From NCBI GenBank assembly GCA_002317575.1, contig DCIH01000114.1, forward strand, positions 13,702 to 23,852: a DNA stretch of 10,151 bases, given 5' to 3'. The first letter of the stretch is position 1; each line of letters starts with the position of its first letter. A model generated the notes under the pieces. It had not been told where the DNA came from, did not search any database, and saw only the letters and a program-made list of their open reading frames with translations. Made by a program: the position numbers and the translations under genes. The stretch is from Verrucomicrobia bacterium UBA1731. Its GTDB lineage: Bacteria; Verrucomicrobiota; Kiritimatiellia; RFP12; UBA1067. Below are positions 1 to 5,801 of the stretch, piece after piece.

Positions 1-1
1 G

Positions 2-1399
2 CGCAAGCTGTTCGGCGAAGGCGCGATGACGGCGGCGTTCGTGCCGGTGTTCAAGGGCTGCGTGGAAACCGAGGCGCGCGAGAAGGCCGTCAAGCTCGCG
101 CGCGCGGTGATGACGATGATCCTGCTCATGCTCGCGGCCATCGTCGCGCTCGTGTTCCTGGGACTTGAGACGTCCGTCGCGTGGCGCCACGAGCTGGAAC
201 TGTCCGGGCGTACGCTGCTGACGATACGCCTCGTCAAGACGCTGCTGCCGTACATGATCTTCATCTGCGGGGCGGCGTTCGGCATGGGCGTGTTGAACGC
301 GATGGGTCGCTTCAAGGCGGCCGGTTTCATGCCGTGCCTGCTGAATGTCTTCTGGATCGGCATCCTCGCGTGGATCGCGTTCCATCCCGAGCTCAAGCTC
401 GATCAGCGCATCCACCGCGTCTCGATGGCGATTCTCGTCGCCGGCGCCGTCCAGATGGCGTACATGCTGTGGAGCATGCACCGCGCGGGCGTGACGCCCG
501 GCATCACATTTCGCGGCTGGGGCGACGAAAAGGTGCGTCTCGTGTGGCGCAACACGGCCGTCGCCGCCGTGGGTGCGGGTGCCGTGCAGATCAACTACAT
601 GCTTGATACCGCGCTTGCGCAGATCGCGGCGCCGTGGGCGGCCGGCGTCATCGGCTACGCGGAGCGGTTGATGGATCTGCCGCTGGGCGTCATCGGCGTC
701 GCGTTTGGCACGGTGCTCTTGCCAACGTTCGCGGGTCTGTTCGCGAAGGGGGACGTGCCGGGCGCGCGCGAGGCGTTCGTCTCCTCGGCGAAGAACATGC
801 TGTTCGTGATGCTGCCGGCCGCCGTGGGACTCGGCATTCTCGCGCCCGAGGTGACGGGCGTCATCTACCAGGGCGGCGAATTCGACGCCACGGCGACGGT
901 GCGCGTGTCGCGCGCCGTGTCATGCTACGCGTTCGGGCTGGCGTTTTTCGGATTGCAGAAATCGCTGGTGCCGTGGTTCCAGGCGCAGAACGACATGAAG
1001 ACGCCGCTCAAGGTGTCCGTGTGGATGGTGTGCCTGAACGCGGTTTTGAACGTGCTGGCCGTTTTCGGGTTGCCCGTCGAGTGGCGGCACGTGGGGCTTG
1101 CGGGGTCCACGGTTTTGTGCGCGGCTTTGTCGTGCGTGCTTCTCTCGGCGCTCGCACGCCGCAAGAACGGCGCGCTCGGCTGGCGCACGCTCGTGCCGGC
1201 GCTTGCGCGGATTCTGGTGGCGTGCGCGCTGATGGCGGCCGCGCTATTGGCCGTGCGTCCGTTGCTGGCGAATCGCGCGCCCGTGCTGGCGCTCGCCGTT
1301 TTGGTGGCGGCCGGCGGCGCGACGTATTTCGCGTCGTCGCTCGTGCTCATGCCGTCCGCGCTCAAGCAGGCGGTGAAGCGCCTGCGCCGCCGCCGGTGA
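2..1399 (+). CDS. murJ: Lipid II flippase MurJ (MviN family), 5' end missing
   Basis: MurJ moves lipid II across the inner membrane for peptidoglycan synthesis. The frame is open from base 2, the first whole codon. The opening residues RKLFGEGAMTAAFVPVF match the E. coli MurJ segment starting at Arg53, so about 52 residues (TM1 and part of TM2) lie outside the window. The first ATG in the window, at 26, is internal to this conserved motif and is not the start. Later MurJ landmarks are present: YAERLMDLPLGVIGVAFGT (codons around 656-712), where the E. coli Arg270/Glu273 pair appears as Arg and Asp, and QNDMKTPLKV near 990-1017. Many hydrophobic segments run through to a basic tail, RLRRRR. With the missing part restored the protein would be about 518 residues, close to the usual length. 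The family assignment is secure. No downstream gene is coupled to it; hairpins follow. Confidence 0.95.
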   Translation, partial: RKLFGEGAMTAAFVPVFKGCVETEAREKAVKLARAVMTMILLMLAAIVALVFLGLETSVAWRHELELSGRTLLTIRLVKTLLPYMIFICGAAFGMGVLNAMGRFKAAGFMPCLLNVFWIGILAWIAFHPELKLDQRIHRVSMAILVAGAVQMAYMLWSMHRAGVTPGITFRGWGDEKVRLVWRNTAVAAVGAGAVQINYMLDTALAQIAAPWAAGVIGYAERLMDLPLGVIGVAFGTVLLPTFAGLFAKGDVPGAREAFVSSAKNMLFVMLPAAVGLGILAPEVTGVIYQGGEFDATATVRVSRAVSCYAFGLAFFGLQKSLVPWFQAQNDMKTPLKVSVWMVCLNAVLNVLAVFGLPVEWRHVGLAGSTVLCAALSCVLLSALARRKNGALGWRTLVPALARILVACALMAAALLAVRPLLANRAPVLALAVLVAAGGATYFASSLVLMPSALKQAVKRLRRRR

Positions 1400-1434
1400 G
1401 ATCGCGGGTCGCCACGATTGCGGCATCACCAGGG

Positions 1435-1460
1435 GGTGGCGTCGCTCCGCCGACGCCACC
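1435..1460. repeat. 26-base hairpin element, copy 1
   Basis: A perfect 10-bp stem, GGTGGCGTCG and CGACGCCACC, surrounds the 6-base loop CTCCGC. It lies 36 bases after the murJ stop. No run of T follows, so it is not a classical intrinsic terminator, although it could stop or stabilise the murJ transcript. The hairpin at 1495-1520 has the same stem length, the reverse-complement loop, and three stem differences that all keep pairing. The two are therefore likely related copies of a small palindromic (REP-like) element in opposite orientation. Confidence 0.75.
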
Positions 1461-1494
1461 AAGCTCGCAACTGGGGCGTGATTTTCATGAACAT

Positions 1495-1520
1495 GGTCAC
1501 GCCGGCGGAGCGGCGTGACC
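1495..1520. repeat. 26-base hairpin element, copy 2 (inverted loop)
   Basis: A perfect 10-bp stem, GGTCACGCCG and CGGCGTGACC, surrounds the loop GCGGAG, which is the exact reverse complement of the loop in copy 1. It is followed by CCTTTGTCGCTTTT, a broken T-rich stretch, so it could act as a weak terminator at the end of murJ. It ends 24 bases before the -35-like element of the esterase promoter. Confidence 0.75.
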
Positions 1521-1523
1521 CCT

Positions 1524-1546
1524 TTGTCGCTTTTCGTTGTCGCTTT
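1524..1546 (+). repeat. Direct repeat TTGTCGCTTT, two copies, 13-base period
   Basis: TTGTCGCTTT occurs at 1524-1533 and again, identical, at 1537-1546. It lies immediately upstream of and slightly overlapping the -35-like element of the esterase promoter. The position would suit a regulator-binding site. The 13-base period is not a whole number of helical turns, and simple duplication is equally possible. Confidence 0.4.
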
Positions 1547-1573
1547 GCGGGGTTGGTGTTTCTTTGGTACAAT
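1545..1573 (+). promoter_or_regulatory. Extended -10 promoter of the esterase gene, leaderless type
   Basis: TACAAT at 1568-1573 is preceded by TGG (1565-1567), giving the extended -10 form TGnTACAAT. A weak -35, TTGCGG at 1545-1550, sits 17 bases upstream. Only 7 bases separate the -10 box from the ATG at 1581, so transcription should start at or within a base of the A of the start codon. The mRNA would have no 5' leader and no Shine-Dalgarno site. The promoter at 4307-4315 has the same design. Confidence 0.7.
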
Positions 1574-1580
1574 GTGTGGC

Positions 1581-2843
1581 ATGAAAACAACTCAGCTTTC
1601 CTTTTTCACGGCGGCCGCTTTGGCCGCTTTTTGTTCATTCGCCGACACGTCTTCCGTGAAGGTGATGTGCGCGCGCGCGTCGCACCAGTACGCGGTGGGC
1701 GAGAAGGCGGAATTCGACGTGACGGCCGAGAAGCCCGGGACGCCCGTCAAAATCTGCTTCTCCCGCGCGTATCTGCCGCCGATGGAAACGCTGCTCACCA
1801 CGACGCCCGTGCGCGTGTCGTGCGGTTTGGGCGAACCCGGGTTCGTGGTGTGCAAAGTGCAGGAGCGCATGCCCAACGGCGGATTCGGCAAGCAGGTCGC
1901 CGCCGGCGCCGGCTTCGAGCCGTCCCGCATCAAGACGACACTGCCGCCCGTGGCGGACTTCGACGCGTTCTGGGATGCCGCGTTCAAGGAACAGGACGCG
2001 ATTGCGCCCGATTTCAAGATTGAGCGCGCGTACAGCAACGGCGTGCAGCTCGTGTCCTGCCAGACCGTGTGGGGTACGCGGATGTATGGCTTTTTGCACG
2101 TGCCGAAAGGCGCGAAGGGTCCGGTGCCGCTGATGGTGAACGTGGGCGGCGGCGACAGCATCGTGGTGCAGAAGCACGCGGTGGACGCGGCGAACACGGC
2201 CGAGTTCGCGCAGCGCGGCTACCTGTTCATCCACCTGCCCGGTTTCGCGCCCGTGGCGGACACGTGGCCGGAGTCGGCGGCGCTGAACAAGAAGTGGCTC
2301 GAGGAGAACAAGATCGCCGGCGGCTCCCTCATCTACTGGAATGTCGAGGAGAACAATCCGCGCAGGCGCTGGTACTACCGCTGCATTCTCGGCAGCTGCC
2401 GGCTGATCGACTACGCCGTCCAACAGGAGGGCGTGGACCGCGCGCGCGTGTACTACACGGGCGCGTCGACGGGCGGCGGATACGGCGTGTTCCTCGCGGC
2501 GTTCAGTCCGCACATCCGCGCGGCCGTGTGCGAAGTGCCGAACTACGGCAACGCAGGCGGTCCCTCGGCGGGCAAGCCCTCGGGCGAAGACGACCGCGGC
2601 AAGTACTGGCAGACGTCCCTCTATTTCGATTCCGCGCACTGCGCGCCGCGCATCACATGTCCCGTGTTCATGAGCTGCGGCTACACGGACAACTCGTGCT
2701 GTCCCGAAACGGTGTATGCCATCTACAACCAGTTGCGCTGCAAGAAGGTGATGTACGACAAGATCGAGAACGGTCACGGCGACGTCCCGAAGGGCTATTA
2801 CGCCGTGCGCAAGGCCTGGCTCGAAGACACCTTCGGCATGTGA
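1581..2843 (+). CDS. Secreted acetyl xylan esterase, CE7-like (AXE1 / cephalosporin C deacetylase family)
   Basis: Predicted to remove O-acetyl groups from xylan or xylo-oligosaccharides outside the cytoplasm. The product is 420 residues. Residues 1-21 form a signal peptide (MKTTQLSFFTAAALAAFCSFA, cut before DTSS). Residues about 22-110 are an extra beta-rich domain, and the alpha/beta-hydrolase follows, opening with the CE7-like TTLPPVADFDAFWDAAF. The likely catalytic triad is Ser296 in TGASTGGG, Asp370 in CGYTDNSCCPETVYAIYNQL and His399 in ENGHGD; the CPxTVYxxYN segment is typical of CE7. CE7 enzymes are usually near 320 residues, and the N-terminal domain explains the extra length. An in-frame GTG at 1515 is rejected as the start because it lies in a hairpin, upstream of the promoter, and would bury the signal peptide. 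Substrate specificity cannot be read from sequence; related secreted esterases are possible. Confidence 0.85.
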   Translation: MKTTQLSFFTAAALAAFCSFADTSSVKVMCARASHQYAVGEKAEFDVTAEKPGTPVKICFSRAYLPPMETLLTTTPVRVSCGLGEPGFVVCKVQERMPNGGFGKQVAAGAGFEPSRIKTTLPPVADFDAFWDAAFKEQDAIAPDFKIERAYSNGVQLVSCQTVWGTRMYGFLHVPKGAKGPVPLMVNVGGGDSIVVQKHAVDAANTAEFAQRGYLFIHLPGFAPVADTWPESAALNKKWLEENKIAGGSLIYWNVEENNPRRRWYYRCILGSCRLIDYAVQQEGVDRARVYYTGASTGGGYGVFLAAFSPHIRAAVCEVPNYGNAGGPSAGKPSGEDDRGKYWQTSLYFDSAHCAPRITCPVFMSCGYTDNSCCPETVYAIYNQLRCKKVMYDKIENGHGDVPKGYYAVRKAWLEDTFGM

Positions 2844-2859
2844 TGCCGGACGCGCGCAG

Positions 2860-3741
2860 GTGACGTTCAAGCCGCCAGAGCTCGACGATGCGGACGCCGT
2901 GAGGTCGTCCGCTTTTTCCTGCGGCACGCGCGAGAACACGGCGTCGTTCGTCAATCTCTGGCTGTTGCGGGAGAAGTACGGCACCGAAATCGCGTTCTTC
3001 GAAGGACGCCTCGTGCGCCACTACGCACGCGGTTCGTTCGCGGGCGCGTTTTCGTTCTTCGCGCGGGAAGAGGACGACGTCGGCGCGCTTCTGCGCGCGC
3101 TCGAGGAGGAAGCGGCGCGCCGCGGCGGCGCGCTCAAGCTCGCGCTTCTGACCGCGTCGACGCGCGACGCCGTCGCGCGCGCGGCGCCCGGACGCTTCGC
3201 GTTCGCGGAGCGCGCGGATTACGCGGAGTATCTGTACGCGCGCGACGAGCTCGCGGCGCTCGCGGGCGCGAAGTTCGCCGCGAAGCGCAACCACAGCGTC
3301 CGCTTCCGGCGCGAGCATCCCGATTTCGCCGTGCGCGCGATGACGGCGGACGATCTGCCGGCGGCGCTCGCGGTGGCGGACGCGTGGTATGCGGAACATT
3401 TGTCCGACGATCCCGAAGGGCTTGCGCGTGAAGCGGCGAACCTCCGGCGCGCGGCGGCGAACTTCGCGCGCCTGAAATTGCGCGGCGTTCTGCTCGAGGC
3501 GGGCGGCCGCGCGATCGGGATGTCGATGACATCCGAAATTTCGCGCGGCGTGTGGGACGAGCATTTCGAGAAGGTCGTGCCCGGTTTTCCAGACGCCTGG
3601 ACCGTGATGGCGCAGGAGACGGCGCGCGCGCTGCCCTCCGGCGCGCTCGTGAACCGCGAGGAGGATCTGGGGTTGCCGGGGCTCAGGAAGTCGAAGCTTT
3701 CGTACCGTCCGGTGGCGATGGTGAGGAAGTGGGAGGGTTGA
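2860..3741 (+). CDS. DUF2156 protein (phosphatidylglycerol lysyltransferase C-terminal-like, GNAT fold)
   Basis: A 293-residue cytoplasmic protein of the DUF2156 family, which has the double GNAT fold found at the C-terminus of MprF-type lysyltransferases. It has no membrane segments. Family landmarks are the opening TFKPPELDDADAV, LAGAKFAAKRNHSVRFRREH (residues 134-153) and NREEDLGLPGLRKSKLSYRP (265-284). Stand-alone members are thought to be aminoacyl- or acyltransferases; the acceptor is unknown. The start is GTG at 2860, 16 bases after the esterase stop. No ATG in this frame would keep the family N-terminus, and only a weak GCAGG lies upstream. Co-transcription with the esterase and with the next gene (3-base gap) is likely. 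The family is clear but the reaction is not. Confidence 0.85.
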   Translation: MTFKPPELDDADAVRSSAFSCGTRENTASFVNLWLLREKYGTEIAFFEGRLVRHYARGSFAGAFSFFAREEDDVGALLRALEEEAARRGGALKLALLTASTRDAVARAAPGRFAFAERADYAEYLYARDELAALAGAKFAAKRNHSVRFRREHPDFAVRAMTADDLPAALAVADAWYAEHLSDDPEGLAREAANLRRAAANFARLKLRGVLLEAGGRAIGMSMTSEISRGVWDEHFEKVVPGFPDAWTVMAQETARALPSGALVNREEDLGLPGLRKSKLSYRPVAMVRKWEG

Positions 3742-3744
3742 GGG

Positions 3745-4260
3745 ATGCTCGGCGAAATACTGGAAAAGGAGACGTGCGCGGGGTGCCGGTGGTGCTGCAG
3801 CTTCCGCCGGATGTCCTTGGGGGAGACGCCGCGGTTCGCGCCGGACGCCGTGGCGCGGATTCGCGGACGGTTTCCCGATGTGGCGTTTGTGGAGGGGGCG
3901 GATGGCGCGTCGAAGACGCGGTGGTTGCGGTATGATTTGCGGGGGTCGTACAGGACGGACGATCCCGCGGAGGAAGCGCCGTGTCCGTTTCTCGTTTCGG
4001 GGAAGGGGTGTGCGCTCGGGGACGCGGACAAGCCCTTCGAGTGCAAGTTGTGGCCGTATCGCGTGATGCGCAAGGACGGGGAACTCGTGCTCGCCGTGGC
4101 CGAGGAGTGTCCCGGCTTGCGCGCGCAGGGCTACGCGCTCGACTTCGCGCGCGGTCCGCTGCGCACGAAGGTGGAGGCCGCGCTCGACGCCGGTCCCGTG
4201 GTGGTGCAGGACTGGCGCGCGGGGTACCGGGTGGTGTGCGGGTTAGGGGTTAGGAGTTAG
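3745..4260 (+). CDS. YkgJ-type cysteine-cluster protein (putative zinc/iron-chelating, CxxCxxCC)
   Basis: A 171-residue soluble protein with the hallmark CxxCxxCC at residues 11-18 (CAGCRWCC). Further conserved cysteines are in APCPFL (Cys80), GCAL (Cys89), FECKLWPYR (Cys100) and EECPG (Cys122). This pattern defines the YkgJ/UPF0153 family, thought to bind Zn2+ or an Fe-S cluster; its biochemical role is not established. GGGAGGG (3731-3737) gives a good Shine-Dalgarno site 7 bases before the ATG, and the gene begins 3 bases after the DUF2156 stop, so the pair is surely co-transcribed. The last residues, GLGVRS, and the TAG stop are encoded by the heptamer array at 4241-4302, so the natural C-terminus has probably been replaced or trimmed by that repeat. 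Confidence 0.88.
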   Translation: MLGEILEKETCAGCRWCCSFRRMSLGETPRFAPDAVARIRGRFPDVAFVEGADGASKTRWLRYDLRGSYRTDDPAEEAPCPFLVSGKGCALGDADKPFECKLWPYRVMRKDGELVLAVAEECPGLRAQGYALDFARGPLRTKVEAALDAGPVVVQDWRAGYRVVCGLGVRS

Positions 4261-4302
4261 GGGTTAGGGGTTAGGAGTTAGGGGTTAGGAGTTAGGGGTT
4301 AG
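4241..4302 (+). repeat. Telomere-like heptamer array, GGTTAGG/AGTTAGG, about nine units
   Basis: Nine consecutive 7-base units, the last one base short. By first base they run G,G,A,G,G,A,G,A,G followed by GTTAGG. Read another way, eight GGGG or GGAG blocks are separated by TTA, so the + strand could form a G-quadruplex. The array supplies the stop codon of the YkgJ gene and ends 5 bases before the extended -10 of the next promoter. There are no spacers, so it is not CRISPR; it is a minisatellite-like tract. Confidence 0.9.
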
Positions 4303-4306
4303 ACTG

Positions 4307-4315
4307 TGGTATAAT
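4307..4315 (+). promoter_or_regulatory. Extended -10 promoter of the glycosidase gene, leaderless type
   Basis: TATAAT at 4310-4315 is a perfect -10 hexamer, and TGG at 4307-4309 makes it an extended -10. There is no recognisable TTGACA-like element: the expected -35 position falls inside the heptamer array (TTAGGA at 4285-4290 is the nearest, with a 19-base spacer). The ATG begins 6 bases after the -10, so the transcript should begin at or beside the start codon. Compare the promoter at 1545-1573. Confidence 0.75.
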
Positions 4316-4321
4316 GCGCGC

Positions 4322-5791
4322 ATGAAAACGAAAGCACTCCTCGTCGTCGCCCTCGCCGCCGCTGCGGCCGGGGCTTCCGCCGCCACCGCCACGGTGGATT
4401 TCACCAAAGAAACCGGCGCGCTCCGTCCCGCGCTCCATTCGTCCGGATTCACGCCGCGCAGCTATCCGCGCTCGATCCAGGACGACGACGCGGCCGTGAA
4501 GTCCATGGGCTTCACCTACGCGCGCACCCACGACTGGGCGCTCGTGAACAGCGGACAGCGCGTCGTCGACTACCAGTACGTATTCCCGCTCTTCGACAAG
4601 GACCCGAAGGATCCGAGCAACTACTTCTTCGCCGCGACGGACCATCTGCTCGGGCTTTCGCGCAATGTGGGGCTTAAGATCTTCTACCGTCTGGGCACCT
4701 CGATCGAGCACACGGGCAATGTCCATTTCAACGCCGCGGTGCCGACGGACTTCGACAAGGTCGCTGAAATCTTCGCCGGCACGATCCGCCACTACAACAA
4801 GGGCTGGGCGAACGGCAAGAACTGGAACATCGAATACTGGGAACTCTGGAACGAGCCGGACGGCATCACCAACATGTGGTGCGATCCCGAGGACACGCAC
4901 GAATGGGGCAAGGATCCCGCGGCCGACGCGGCGTACAACGCGGCGCGCCGGAAGCGCCTGCAGGATGCGTTCGTGAAATTCTTCGTGACGTGCCTCAAGC
5001 GCCTCAAGAGCGAATTCCCCGAGGTGAAGGTGGGCGGTCCCGCGTTGTGCTGGATGAACCCCGACTACTTCCGCGCGATTCTCCAGGCGTGCAAGGACGC
5101 GGGCGTCGCGCCCGACTTCCTGTCCTGGCACTACTACGGCAGCAACCCCGACGATCCGATGAACGCCGCGAAGGAAGCGCGCAAGCTGTGCGACGAATTC
5201 GGCTTCACGAAGTGCGAGCTCATCATCAACGAGTGGCACTACATTCTCACATGGGACGGCATCCACGGCTGCAACTCCACGCCTGCGATGGTCAAGCGCG
5301 CGCTGGACGGGCCCACGGGCCACAACCAGATCGACTCGGCGGCGTTCACGCTCACGATGCTCACGAAGTTCCAGAGCTCGCTCTACGACCAGGCGTACTT
5401 CTACGGCTGCTCGCACCAGGGCAACTGGGGCTACATGGACCAGTACAAGCAGTTCAACAAGAACTACTACGCGTGCAAGCTCTTCGGCGATCTCGTGCGC
5501 GACAACGGCGCGATGTTCGCGACCGCGTCCGCGAAGGACACGGTGAGCCTGCTCGCCGTGAAGGCCAAGGACGGCAAGAAGCGGTCCGTGCTGCTCACAG
5601 ACTACCGCGGCACCGACCAGGTGCTGACGGTGGACGTGAAGGGCTGCGAGAAGGCGAAGTTCGTTTCCGCCGTGGTGCTCGACCACACGCGCGACGCGTT
5701 TCCGTGCGACGTCGCGTGGCGCGACAACAAGCTCACGCTCGTGAAGCCGGACAAGAATTCCGCGGCGTTCCTCGTGACGTTCGAATTCTGA
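4322..5791 (+). CDS. Secreted clan GH-A glycosidase, GH39-like (beta-xylosidase type)
   Basis: Predicted to hydrolyse glycosides of plant or host glycans outside the cytoplasm, with retention of configuration. The product is 489 residues. Residues 1-20 form a signal peptide ending GASA. A (beta/alpha)8 barrel follows, with the acid/base Glu178 in YWELWNEPDG and the probable nucleophile Glu304 in LIINEWHY. The WNEP and IINEW motifs about 126 residues apart match GH39 and close clan GH-A families. After about residue 400 a small beta-rich C-terminal domain (VSLLAVKAKDGKKRSVLLTD onward) is typical of GH39-type enzymes. The gene lies near a CE7-like esterase with the same promoter design, which suggests a role in xylan use. 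GH39 also holds iduronidases, and GH5- or GH30-like proteins share the motifs, so the exact family and substrate are uncertain. Confidence 0.8.
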   Translation: MKTKALLVVALAAAAAGASAATATVDFTKETGALRPALHSSGFTPRSYPRSIQDDDAAVKSMGFTYARTHDWALVNSGQRVVDYQYVFPLFDKDPKDPSNYFFAATDHLLGLSRNVGLKIFYRLGTSIEHTGNVHFNAAVPTDFDKVAEIFAGTIRHYNKGWANGKNWNIEYWELWNEPDGITNMWCDPEDTHEWGKDPAADAAYNAARRKRLQDAFVKFFVTCLKRLKSEFPEVKVGGPALCWMNPDYFRAILQACKDAGVAPDFLSWHYYGSNPDDPMNAAKEARKLCDEFGFTKCELIINEWHYILTWDGIHGCNSTPAMVKRALDGPTGHNQIDSAAFTLTMLTKFQSSLYDQAYFYGCSHQGNWGYMDQYKQFNKNYYACKLFGDLVRDNGAMFATASAKDTVSLLAVKAKDGKKRSVLLTDYRGTDQVLTVDVKGCEKAKFVSAVVLDHTRDAFPCDVAWRDNKLTLVKPDKNSAAFLVTFEF

Positions 5792-5801
5792 GCTTGCGCA
5801 G

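Noticed and set aside
26..28. ATG at 26 as the start of murJ
   Set aside because: The open frame continues upstream to the window edge and encodes the conserved RKLFGEGA motif, so the gene begins outside the window.
1435..1530. Classical rho-independent terminator for murJ
   Set aside because: The stems are strong, but copy 1 has no T run and copy 2 only a broken one (CCTTTGTCGCTTTT); kept as hairpin repeats with a possible terminator role.
1515..1580. Upstream in-frame GTG as start of the esterase gene
   Set aside because: It would place 22 extra residues before a clear signal peptide and lies in the second hairpin, upstream of the extended -10 box.
1635..2984. Long minus-strand open frame opposite the esterase gene
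   Set aside because: It is Arg/His/Val-rich with no recognisable domain, a typical antisense shadow of a high-GC gene; the + strand frame has family motifs and a signal peptide.
4241..4302. Chromosome end or true telomere
   Set aside because: Only about 62 imperfect bases, with genes continuing directly on both sides in the same orientation.
4241..4302. CRISPR array
   Set aside because: The units are 7 bases with no spacers, and no cas gene is nearby.
4292..5686. Long minus-strand open frame opposite the glycosidase
   Set aside because: Low-complexity composition, no motifs, and complete overlap with a gene having WNEP and NEW catalytic motifs.
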